Positions 15,553 to 23,256 of a stretch of DNA of 52,602 bases are shown piece after piece; positions within the stretch are counted from its first letter, which is position 1, and every line of letters starts with the position of its first letter. The notes beneath the pieces are model-generated. The model made no database searches, had not been told where the DNA came from, and saw only the letters and a list, made by a program, of their open reading frames with translations. The DNA is taken from IMG/VR virus record IMGVR_UViG_3300032246_000731, positions 1-52,602 of that record; one strand, given 5' to 3'. This DNA comes from a virus. The position numbers and the translations under genes were made by a program.

Positions 15553-17096
15553 ATACCGTATTTATTACGTTTTACGCCAGCTACTGGACTAACTTTATTT
15601 GTACTAGGTAACTCTTTTGATTTAGCCGATGTACTAGAACTTGATCGAACACCCATTGATTTTTCTGCACCTTTTCTAATATCCGCATCCGCATCTGTAT
15701 AATCAATCATGGCGAACGAATTTGCCAACGCACTTTTCTTAGCCATATCAGTGAAATCTGGACTTGGCGCAAGGGCAATGCCAAATCGATAAGCAGTATA
15801 TGAATCGCTATTATTTAAACTATCATAAACAGTCATACCAGGAATCGCATCTTTCTCAAACTGCTTTAATGATTCTCTAGCTTTAGCTTCGTACAGTTCT
15901 TCTAATGCTTCGCTAACTCTCTTGTGCTTCATTGCGTTGCTTAATTGTTTAGTACCTTTGTCAGCTTGATTAAATTCTTTAGCAACTGATTGTTTAATTC
16001 CTAACTTCTTTGCAAATTTAGGATCATGTGCGGCCGCGGCCATAGTACGTGCTTGTTTTTCAGTTGTACTTCTTTCGTTAATTGATTCGTTTGGTACACA
16101 GTTGTTTACACGGATGCCGCCTTTAACTTTAGTACCTTCTTTGTGTTTGCCCTTCCAGCATTTAGGATCTAGTCTTTGTTTTATTTCTGATAAAGTTTGA
16201 TCGTCTTTTTTAGGTTCTTCTTTAGGCTTCATACGATCGGCGATGCCTTGTAATTCACGACGCATGTGTTCACGTTCATTACTTGCACTAGATTTAGCAC
16301 GTTCACGATCCCATGCACGTTGTAGTTTAACTGCCGCACTCATACGTTTTGTTTCAGCTAACTCTTGTGCTGGCCCTTTTGTTTTAGTTTGTTTCATAGC
16401 AATCTTCTCAGCTTTTTGTTTTTCTTTCTCAGCTCGCTGTTGTTCTTTTTCAGCTTTAGCCGCATCCTTAGCGGCCTGAGCTTCACGATGCGGTATTAAA
16501 TAATGTGCCACTAGATCAAAGAACTTGTGGCCAGCAACCAATGTATCAGCTGATACTCCAGCCGCTTGCGCAAAACCATGCCTGTCCCCGGCCGCAACAG
16601 CATTGCGTAATGCTGTAGCACTACTAATACGTAAATGCTTTTTAGCTACATCAATACTATCAAACGGAAGTTTAATATCTTGAAAAGAATATTCACCGTG
16701 ATTTGATACTTGTCCATTAGACTTTAATAGTCCAGGAACAACATATGGCTCGTCCGTGATAACAAGTAATGTGATTGGTAATGTACGTCCAGGTACGCCG
16801 CCGTATTTTTTAAATACATAGGTAGCAAGTGTCCACCAGCTTTGTTCGGCTACAAGGTGATCTTCTACTTCAGGCATGATTGCCTTCATTGCTTCAATTT
16901 TAACTTCAAACGGTAACGGATCTTCTGGACCAACTGTACTTTTGTTAGTACCCACATACCATTGGTCTGCTACCTGTGAAGCAGTTTCCCATGCATGTTT
17001 ATGACCTTTGTGCGGAGGATTAAACCGCCCGAAGATAATTGCTACGGTTTGCGGCATTGCAGATTCTGTTAAATGATATGCTTTCAATTTTTCCAC
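15549..17096 (-). CDS. NMN-adenylyltransferase-like cytidylyltransferase-fold protein with long tail
   Basis: The 515-aa protein has a nucleotidyltransferase domain in residues about 13-205: GRFNPPHKGH is the phosphate-binding GxFxPxHxGH motif and RISSATALR the ISSTxxR motif, as in NMN adenylyltransferases (NAD synthesis) and relatives. A Lys/Glu/Gln coiled coil (about 205-250) follows, then segments including KGGIRVNNCVPNES and QARTMAAAAHDPKFAKK, and finally the YRFGIALAP module ending SPVAGVKRNKYGI. The start is GTG at 17096, or TTG three codons later, which has better spacing from AGGGTGG. Either keeps the LTE-S site before the enzyme domain. The stop of the upstream gene overlaps. Enzyme fold: confident; packaging into the head: inferred. 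Confidence 0.75.
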   Translation of the reverse strand: MEKLKAYHLTESAMPQTVAIIFGRFNPPHKGHKHAWETASQVADQWYVGTNKSTVGPEDPLPFEVKIEAMKAIMPEVEDHLVAEQSWWTLATYVFKKYGGVPGRTLPITLLVITDEPYVVPGLLKSNGQVSNHGEYSFQDIKLPFDSIDVAKKHLRISSATALRNAVAAGDRHGFAQAAGVSADTLVAGHKFFDLVAHYLIPHREAQAAKDAAKAEKEQQRAEKEKQKAEKIAMKQTKTKGPAQELAETKRMSAAVKLQRAWDRERAKSSASNEREHMRRELQGIADRMKPKEEPKKDDQTLSEIKQRLDPKCWKGKHKEGTKVKGGIRVNNCVPNESINERSTTEKQARTMAAAAHDPKFAKKLGIKQSVAKEFNQADKGTKQLSNAMKHKRVSEALEELYEAKARESLKQFEKDAIPGMTVYDSLNNSDSYTAYRFGIALAPSPDFTDMAKKSALANSFAMIDYTDADADIRKGAEKSMGVRSSSSTSAKSKELPSTNKVSPVAGVKRNKYGI

Positions 17097-18298
17097 CCTG
17101 GTGCAACAATTTTCATATTGCCGTGTTTATGATGAGGTTGTGCGTAGCGAACATAACCTTCGCTGTTAGTTGCCCATACATCTGCATCATGTGTATCGTT
17201 AGTTATTTTGTATATGTCGTGTTTAATATCTCTAATAACTTTCATAGCATGAAATAATTCATTCAAAGCGCCGCCTGTCTGTGCATCTAATTGTTCGATC
17301 GCCTGACGTTTAGGCAATGAAACTCTTTCTTTACCATTTGCCAATGGCTCTTTCATCCAATCAAAGAATACTCGCGCATTGATCTGTTCAAACGTACCAC
17401 CTGCATTTTTTTGATTTAAAAATGGATAAAAGATTCCATTCTTATCTGTATGTGAAACACTGCTGACAAACTGATCAATTTTTTGACCATGTTGCTCTAG
17501 CCATGTTTGTTTTGTTTTTACATCTTTTTTAGCAGTAAGCTCTTCGCCGCTTTTTGCTTGAGCAGGTGCCTGACTGTTATAAATTGGATCTAACACAATT
17601 AATCCAGGAGTTCCATTAAATTCGCTAAAGTCGTCTTTAGGTTGTTGTGCAGAGTCAGGAGCACCAAAGGTATCAAATGTACCGTGTGCGGCTATCATAA
17701 GTTTTGCACCGGCAATTCTTTTACCTAAATCACTGGATTGACTAACATGGTATTCTGTAGCACTATGTGGATTAGGATGCATATTGTATGTACCGCTAGA
17801 ATCCATTTTAGGCTTAGTAGCTGGCATAAAAATTGCATCAGCATACACGAACCCAACAAAATCTTTTGGAGTGGCCGCGTCGAATACCGGATATAAACTA
17901 CTAAACTCGCTAGCAAAGCGTTGACGCTCTGGAGTTATCTCTTGTCCTTTAGCACCTTCACCGCTTTTGTTTAAGATAAAGTTTTTTACAGCTTCTGGAC
18001 TGGTAAAGTCGTCCATCGTTGTGCCAGTGTTGCGGCCACCTTTACCCCAACCGTTATGTCCTGCTAGTATTAACGGACCTCCTGCAACTTCTCTACCCCA
18101 ATAAATTTGAGGATTACCGTCCCATTTAAAACGTAGTTGTTTAGGTTCGGCTTTAATCTCGTCAAAGTGTTGTAGTGCTTCGAGTATTCCGCTTACACCA
18201 TGAAAGATTACAAAATGTTCTGGATGGTTGAAAGCTCTGCCTAGTTGTGGCGCTTTTGCTTGGGCAACTTCTCGAATAAACAGCTCTCTTAGTAACAC
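17084..18298 (-). CDS. DUF6267-like protein with ligase/capping-type KxDG motif
   Basis: The 404-aa product starts MLLRELFIREV (GTG start directly after the upstream TAA), which resembles the N-terminus of the T4 packaged ADP-ribosyltransferase Alt, MELITELFDE. Around residues 56-66 it has RFKWDGNPQIYWGRE. KWDG matches motif I (KxDG) of covalent nucleotidyltransferases such as DNA/RNA ligases, where the Lys is adenylated. Later segments VGFVYADAIF and GLIVLDPIYN could be the beta-strands of that fold. I associate this type with DUF6267 of T4-like phages. A true ligase or a degenerate nucleotide-binding protein are both possible. It is followed by the adenylyltransferase-like gene. Confidence 0.65.
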   Translation of the reverse strand: MLLRELFIREVAQAKAPQLGRAFNHPEHFVIFHGVSGILEALQHFDEIKAEPKQLRFKWDGNPQIYWGREVAGGPLILAGHNGWGKGGRNTGTTMDDFTSPEAVKNFILNKSGEGAKGQEITPERQRFASEFSSLYPVFDAATPKDFVGFVYADAIFMPATKPKMDSSGTYNMHPNPHSATEYHVSQSSDLGKRIAGAKLMIAAHGTFDTFGAPDSAQQPKDDFSEFNGTPGLIVLDPIYNSQAPAQAKSGEELTAKKDVKTKQTWLEQHGQKIDQFVSSVSHTDKNGIFYPFLNQKNAGGTFEQINARVFFDWMKEPLANGKERVSLPKRQAIEQLDAQTGGALNELFHAMKVIRDIKHDIYKITNDTHDADVWATNSEGYVRYAQPHHKHGNMKIVAPGWKN

Positions 18299-18673
18299 TT
18301 AGTTTGCCTCGTAATGTCCGTCTTGGATTTTTCTAATTTCGTCATCTAACAAGTGCTTGGATACTTCGTCTAATAATTTTTTATCCGGTTCCGGCGGCAG
18401 TTGTTTGATATTAAATTTGTCAATATATTGATTATAACATTCTTTGACTGCTTTGTCAAAAAGCGCAACATCAACATCTTTACCAGAATCTAGTTGATCT
18501 TTGCATGACATAATTGCTGGGAATGTATGTCTACGATATGCATTATCGTCGTGATGCATAAAAAACATCAAATCATCTTTTAGATCAAATCCTAACCCGT
18601 GGGGATCGTTAGGATCCTTATCTGGTTTGCTTGGATTAAAATCTAGGCTTTCACAAAGTTCATTTATACGCAT
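18299..18673 (-). CDS. small protein with capsid-targeting-like N-terminus
   Basis: A 124-aa protein beginning MRINELCESLDF, again short, basic-hydrophobic and ending in an LxE-S site. The remainder is acidic and helical (for example DLKDDLMFFMHHDDNAYRR) with no motif I recognise. It is the first gene of the cargo run after a terminator and a GATAAATA late promoter at 18721-18728. Its stop abuts the GTG start of the next gene with no gap. Function is unknown. Confidence 0.65.
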   Translation of the reverse strand: MRINELCESLDFNPSKPDKDPNDPHGLGFDLKDDLMFFMHHDDNAYRRHTFPAIMSCKDQLDSGKDVDVALFDKAVKECYNQYIDKFNIKQLPPEPDKKLLDEVSKHLLDDEIRKIQDGHYEAN

Positions 18674-18690
18674 GTTTAGTCCGTTATTTC

Positions 18691-18723
18691 AAAAAAATAC
18701 CCTAACTGAGGCAGTTAGAGTAT
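18691..18723 (-). terminator. intrinsic terminator after the clpA operon
   Basis: Minus strand: a 12-bp stem ATACTCTAACTG/CAGTTAGGGTAT with one G-T wobble and a 3-nt loop, followed by seven T. It lies 24 bases after the stop of the gene at 18747 and ends the dnaJ-def-clpA transcript. Confidence 0.9.
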
Positions 18724-18728
18724 TTATC
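18721..18728 (-). promoter_or_regulatory. late promoter GATAAATA overlapping a terminator
   Basis: GATAAATA (18728-18721) abuts and overlaps the upstream arm of the terminator hairpin. Transcription would start inside the stem, so late RNA would lack the full hairpin and avoid termination before the gene starting at 18673. Confidence 0.5.
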
Positions 18729-18746
18729 GTAACACGTAGATAGCAA

Positions 18747-19382
18747 TTAGTCTTTCAATTGCTTGATAATGCGTTCGACCTTGCTTAGAGTGCTTCCTAA
18801 GTGCATTTTTACCATGAGTAAATTGTTTTCTCCGGTAACATAGAAGTGTGTGCCTCCCCAACTGCGTGACCTAGCTAAATCTCGCTTGCAACTCTTGGTT
18901 AGCTTGATCTTAGCATTTGTCTCTGCCCAGTCGATAAATGTGCTATATTCCTGCTTAGTTGCGCCCATCGTAACCCTAAACTCGTAATCCATCTTAGTCA
19001 TTACCACAGTATCTCTGGTTAAGACATTTCCATCAGCAGGTTTACTAATATATTTGATGTTATCTCCATATTTTTTAGTTAGTAAATTAACATCTTTTAA
19101 GTTGTTTGTATAGATGTTAACAGCTGGGTTTTCAATACGTAGATCAAAATTCTGTAATTTTTTTAAGTCTGTGCATAATGCTTTGGAGTATTCTAAATCT
19201 TCCGCAGTTTTGATTCTATTAGCCCAATGACTATGATGTTTAGGAAAATGATCAAGTTTATCTAGCTCTTTTAACGCATTATCAAAATCACCGCCTCGAA
19301 ACAATGTTGCACCTGGACATATCAATACAACTTTGTACTGGTATGTTCCTAAGAATAGACTACGTGTTTCTTTATACTTCAT
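18747..19382 (-). CDS. conserved hypothetical protein
   Basis: A 211-aa soluble protein starting MKYKETRSLFLGTYQYKVVL. It has a CPGATLFRGG segment and a basic C-terminal third (KLTKSCKRDLARSRSWGGTH). I do not recognise a domain. It overlaps the end of clpA by 11 bases and is the last gene before a strong terminator, so it is expressed early with DnaJ, deformylase and ClpA. An adaptor for ClpA would be an attractive idea, but nothing in the sequence shows it. Confidence 0.7.
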   Translation of the reverse strand: MKYKETRSLFLGTYQYKVVLICPGATLFRGGDFDNALKELDKLDHFPKHHSHWANRIKTAEDLEYSKALCTDLKKLQNFDLRIENPAVNIYTNNLKDVNLLTKKYGDNIKYISKPADGNVLTRDTVVMTKMDYEFRVTMGATKQEYSTFIDWAETNAKIKLTKSCKRDLARSRSWGGTHFYVTGENNLLMVKMHLGSTLSKVERIIKQLKD

Positions 19383-21657
19383 CTTGCGTTATAGTAACTG
19401 TTTCAGCTTCAGTTACGACTAATGGTAGTTTAGGTGTTTTAACTTTTGCTGTTAAGAGAATCTTATTCTCTTCAATGCTAATTGTACACCATCCACCGTT
19501 CTTCAATTCGCCAAACAGCATCATCTTAGCAAGGTCACGTTTAATTTCCTTGTCAATGGTACGTTGCAACGGACGAGCACCCATCTTAGCATCAAAGCCT
19601 TTTTCAATTAACCAATCAATTGCTTCATTAGTAACTTTAATACGGATACCTTTTTCTTTAACTTGTTCACGCATCTCATCGATAAACTTGTTAACGATCT
19701 TAACCATAACTGGCTTGCCAAGTTTCTTAAACGTAACAATACCGTCTAAACGATTACGAAACTCGGGTGTTAAGAATTTCTTCAAGTCTGCATCGCTGTA
19801 GTCTTTTTCTTGTGCGCCAAAGCCAATAGCATTCTTTTCAGCAGATTGTGCGCCGGCATTGGTAGTAAGAATAAGAATAAGTTGACGACAATCAGCTTGT
19901 TTACCATTTGAGCCGGTAATAAAACCATTATCCATCATCTGTAACAATACTGTGCTAACGTCTGGATGGCTCTTTTCAACTTCGTCAAACAACAATACTG
20001 CATTTGGGTTTTCTTGAATCTGTGTAATTAACAAGCCGGCATTCTCTTCGAAGCCAACATAACCCGGCGGGCTACCGATTAGTTTACTAATACTGTGCTT
20101 TTCCTGATACTCTGACATGTCAAAGCGCAATAGTTTAGTGCCAAGATGTTTAGCAAGTGCTTTAGCTGTTTCAGTTTTACCAGTACCAGTTGGACCCATG
20201 AATACAAAACTACCAATTGGTTTGTTTTCTGATTTAAGACCAGCTTGTGCTACAATAATCTTATCTACAACTTCTTGTAATGCGGTGTCTTGTCCATATA
20301 CTTCTTTTTCAAGATGTCCCTGCAAATTAACAAGTCCTTCGCTTTCTTGTTCAGCAACAACTTCTTCTGGAATCTTAACCATCTTAGCAAGTTCAAATCG
20401 GATTGCTTCGGCATTAACGATACGCTCACTATCAGGCATTTTTAAATTAAAACGTGAACAAGCAACATCGATTAAGTCAATTGCTTTATCAGGCAATTTT
20501 TTATCTGCTTGATATTTTACACTTAATTTAATAGACTCTTGTAGAGCATCGTCTTTAATTTTAACTTTATGATGTTCTTCGTAGTATTTCTTAATACCTT
20601 TGAGAATCTGCATAGTAACTTCTTGAGTAGGCTCGTCAACAGTAATGCGTTGGAAACGACGCATAAGCGCACGATCTTTTTCAAAGTGCTTGCGATATTC
20701 TTCCCATGTAGTGCTAGCCACAACTTTGATAGTACCTTTGCTCAACGCTGGCTTCATCATATTCGATAAGTCGTTGGCACTATTGCTTGCCGAACCCGCT
20801 CCACTAATCATGTGTGCTTCGTCGATAAACAAAATAGTTTTACCTTTCTTGGCTAGTCCTTTGAGTACTAGTTTAAAACGTTCTTCAAAATCTCCGCGAT
20901 ACTTACTGCCAGCTAACATTGCACTAATATCTAGATTATAAACACTATACTCTTTAAGGAACTCTGGAACTGCACCTTTAACAATGTTGTAAGCTAGTCC
21001 TTCTGCTATCGCAGTCTTACCTACACCGGGATCGCCTACAAGGATTACGTTGTTTTTACTTCTACGTCCCATAGCAAGCGCAACGTTTTCTAGTTCTTCC
21101 ACACGGCCAATTACAGGGTCGATTTTATTTTTCTTAACTTGTTCGTTCAAGTTAGTTGTAAAGGCTTTAAGTGCCTTATTGCCTTGAACATCGCTAACTT
21201 CCATCTCTTCTTCTTCGCCGCCTTCTAAGTTATTATTAATATAGTCAGCAAATTTTTCTTTTTCAATTTCTGCTTGTTGAATGTAAAAGTGTGCCCACGA
21301 GCGTTTTTCGCTCATCATGGCAAGAAATACATCTGTACTTTCAATACGTTGACGTCCATTAAACAAGACTTGTGTAAATGCCTTGTTAAGAACACGTTCG
21401 ACTACTTGTGTTTTCTTTGGCTTGGCTACAGGGACAGCCGCAGTAATTTCTTCACATTTATTTTTTAGATAATGCTCGAGATTCTTTTTGATATATTCTG
21501 GATCACTGCCGTAGCCTTGGATAGCATTTGCAAAAGATTCTTCGCAAAGCATGGCAAACAAAAGATGTTCTATTGTTAGATATTCGTGATTAAGATTTTT
21601 AGCAGTTTCGATTGCTTTTTCAAATACTGCTTGTAAATTGTCGCTTGGTTCAACCAT
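19372..21657 (-). CDS. clpA: ClpA-type AAA+ unfoldase
   Basis: The 761-aa protein matches ClpA (E. coli 758 aa), the hexameric unfoldase that feeds proteins to ClpP. An N-terminal Clp-N helical domain (about 1-145) is followed by two AAA+ modules: Walker A GDPGVGKT at 208-215 with FIDEAH, and GPTGTGKT near residue 490 with LLFDEVEKSH. LTPEFRNRLD supplies the second-module arginine finger. The loop NAIGFGAQ carries an IGF tripeptide of the type that docks on ClpP, so it could use host ClpP; no clpP is seen here. It overlaps def by 8 bases and the next gene by 11. It probably redirects host proteolysis early in infection. Confidence 0.95.
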   Translation of the reverse strand: MVEPSDNLQAVFEKAIETAKNLNHEYLTIEHLLFAMLCEESFANAIQGYGSDPEYIKKNLEHYLKNKCEEITAAVPVAKPKKTQVVERVLNKAFTQVLFNGRQRIESTDVFLAMMSEKRSWAHFYIQQAEIEKEKFADYINNNLEGGEEEEMEVSDVQGNKALKAFTTNLNEQVKKNKIDPVIGRVEELENVALAMGRRSKNNVILVGDPGVGKTAIAEGLAYNIVKGAVPEFLKEYSVYNLDISAMLAGSKYRGDFEERFKLVLKGLAKKGKTILFIDEAHMISGAGSASNSANDLSNMMKPALSKGTIKVVASTTWEEYRKHFEKDRALMRRFQRITVDEPTQEVTMQILKGIKKYYEEHHKVKIKDDALQESIKLSVKYQADKKLPDKAIDLIDVACSRFNLKMPDSERIVNAEAIRFELAKMVKIPEEVVAEQESEGLVNLQGHLEKEVYGQDTALQEVVDKIIVAQAGLKSENKPIGSFVFMGPTGTGKTETAKALAKHLGTKLLRFDMSEYQEKHSISKLIGSPPGYVGFEENAGLLITQIQENPNAVLLFDEVEKSHPDVSTVLLQMMDNGFITGSNGKQADCRQLILILTTNAGAQSAEKNAIGFGAQEKDYSDADLKKFLTPEFRNRLDGIVTFKKLGKPVMVKIVNKFIDEMREQVKEKGIRIKVTNEAIDWLIEKGFDAKMGARPLQRTIDKEIKRDLAKMMLFGELKNGGWCTISIEENKILLTAKVKTPKLPLVVTEAETVTITQDEV

Positions 21658-22138
21658 TTAATTTCCTTTGTTTTTTCCGTGCCATTTTTAATTTTAAATC
21701 ACTCACATATTCTGTAAATGTAATACCGTCTAAATGATCCAGTTCATGTTGAAAACATCTAGCATCAAGGCCTTCAAGTTCTATTATACATTGTTTGCCT
21801 GCGTTGTCAAGATAAGCGGCAGTAATTTTATTATCTCGTTTAACTTTGAGCCACAAGTTTGGAAAACTTAAACAACCTTCTTCGCCTTCTATCTTATCGT
21901 TATCGCCAAACATAATCCACGGATTAAAGCAACCTAGTTCGCGACCGTCTGTTAGTTTCATAACAAACACTCTACGTAACAATCCAACTTGATTACCGGC
22001 CAAGCCAATAGCATTGCTAGCTTGCATTAGTTCTAACATTTCTCTTTCTATAACAGCCGCATTAACATGGTTTTTAAAGTCCCAGTTTTCTGCTGGTTGC
22101 TTTAAGATTGGATCATCCTCTTTGTGCAATTTCAACAT
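21650..22138 (-). CDS. def: peptide deformylase
   Basis: The 162-aa protein is a full-length deformylase, which removes the formyl group from new N-terminal methionines. All three motifs are present: GLAGNQVG (45-52), EGCLSFP with metal ligand Cys89, and QHELDHLDG with His131, Glu132 and His135. Motif 1 has a Gly where most enzymes have Ala. Phage deformylases are common in marine T4-like phages. It overlaps dnaJ by 26 bases and clpA by 8, forming a protein-maturation and turnover operon. Confidence 0.95.
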   Translation of the reverse strand: MLKLHKEDDPILKQPAENWDFKNHVNAAVIEREMLELMQASNAIGLAGNQVGLLRRVFVMKLTDGRELGCFNPWIMFGDNDKIEGEEGCLSFPNLWLKVKRDNKITAAYLDNAGKQCIIELEGLDARCFQHELDHLDGITFTEYVSDLKLKMARKKQRKLNG

Positions 22139-22982
22139 CTAGTTGCCTTAATTTTTCTACTAACATAGGATCTGTAATTGATTTAGATTTAATTTTAACT
22201 ACAGTAACAAATCTTCCTCTGTTTCTGGTATTAACATTTAAAAATCCTTGACCACCGCTAGCAAATTCTGTGCCAGTTTCGACCCCTGGCCTAATTTCCA
22301 AATCTAGTCGACTACCATTAATTTTGGTAATTGTTTTTCTGCATCCAATCATAGACTCAATTGGGCTTATTTCTACATTAGTATACAAATCATCGCCCCT
22401 GCGTTCAAAATTTGGATCGCCTAATACTATAACAGTTACATTGAGATCTCCGCGTTGAACTCCTGGAACGCTATCATCGCCTAGCCCTTGATAACGTATA
22501 GTTTCTCCGTGCCCAATACCTGCTGGTATATTAATAACTACTGTTTGCATTTTACCACTTGGTATTTGATACTGTGCTTCTAACTGTTTGCCTTGGTAGC
22601 TGTCTAACAATGTAATTTGACATTGAATGTTTAAATCTCTGTTACGGCGTTGTTGCGGATGCATACGTCCAAATATGTCGCCGAATGGATGACCTGGCCC
22701 AAAATTAAAATGTCCGTGTTGTTGTCCGAATACATCTCCAAAGTCAAAACCGCCGGTAGTAAATCTTACTTGCGGCCCGCCGCCGTATCTTCGTTGATTG
22801 TCGTATTCGGCACGTTTTTGCGGATCGCTTAGTATATCGTTAGCAACACTAATATCTTTAAACATGGCTTGATCACCGCCTTTATCTGGGTGGTGTTTAT
22901 TAGCCAAAGATCGATATGCTTTCTTTATTTCGTCCGGGCTGGCATTTTCGTTAACGCCCAGGGTTTGGTAATAATCAGTCAT
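22113..22982 (-). CDS. DnaJ/CbpA-type co-chaperone
   Basis: A 289-aa J-protein. The J domain (1-68) holds the HPD tripeptide at 31-33 (NKHHPDKGGD), which stimulates DnaK ATPase. A Gly/Phe/His-rich linker (GGFDFGDVFGQQHGHFNFG) follows, then two DnaJ C-terminal beta domains. The cysteine zinc finger of DnaJ is absent, so the architecture is that of CbpA. It is the first gene after a consensus sigma70 promoter and is coupled to def. It presumably works with host DnaK to fold phage proteins or release host replication and transcription factors. Confidence 0.93.
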   Translation of the reverse strand: MTDYYQTLGVNENASPDEIKKAYRSLANKHHPDKGGDQAMFKDISVANDILSDPQKRAEYDNQRRYGGGPQVRFTTGGFDFGDVFGQQHGHFNFGPGHPFGDIFGRMHPQQRRNRDLNIQCQITLLDSYQGKQLEAQYQIPSGKMQTVVINIPAGIGHGETIRYQGLGDDSVPGVQRGDLNVTVIVLGDPNFERRGDDLYTNVEISPIESMIGCRKTITKINGSRLDLEIRPGVETGTEFASGGQGFLNVNTRNRGRFVTVVKIKSKSITDPMLVEKLRQLDVEIAQRG

Positions 22983-22988
22983 AGTCGT

Positions 22989-23034
22989 AAAAAAGCTCCA
23001 GTTATAGTATTAATTATACTATTTTAACTGGAGC
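22989..23034 (-). terminator. intrinsic terminator after the lysis genes
   Basis: Minus strand: outer stem GCTCCAGTT/AACTGGAGC, an inner AT-rich stem ATAGTAT/ATACTAT, then six T. It follows the stop at 23050 by 16 bases and separates late lysis genes from the dnaJ operon. Confidence 0.85.
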
Positions 23035-23041
23035 CTGTCAA
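23013..23041 (-). promoter_or_regulatory. perfect-consensus sigma70 promoter for dnaJ-def-clpA
   Basis: Minus strand: TTGACA (23041-23036), 17 bases, TATAAT (23018-23013), an exact consensus in both boxes. The spacer and -10 box lie inside the terminator hairpin, so the two signals share the same DNA. The dnaJ ATG is at 22982. Confidence 0.9.
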
Positions 23042-23049
23042 GTTTTTGA

Positions 23050-23244
23050 TTACTTTTTCTTACCGTCCGGTACTTTGTCGCCTTCTACTTTCTTGTGAAC
23101 TTTGATAGTTTTGCAAACTTGTTTTTCTTTGCCTGTCTTTTTATCTTTTTGAGTTTCGCAAACTTCTTTCTTTTCACCGCCTGCAAATGCTGGTGAAGTA
23201 CCGACTAATGCTAAACTGGCTACTAATGCTAATAATAATTTCAT
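23050..23244 (-). CDS. small exported lysine-rich protein
   Basis: A 64-aa protein with a clear signal peptide (MKLLLALVASLALVG, likely cut after AFA at residue 21). The 43-residue mature part is basic, with two cysteines in VCETQKDKKTGKEKQVC that could form a disulfide in the periplasm. Ribosome site AAGGAAA precedes the ATG. It is the last gene of the lysis group before the terminator. Its role is unknown; periplasmic action at lysis is inferred from location. Confidence 0.75.
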   Translation of the reverse strand: MKLLLALVASLALVGTSPAFAGGEKKEVCETQKDKKTGKEKQVCKTIKVHKKVEGDKVPDGKKK

Positions 23245-23256
23245 AATATTTTTCCT

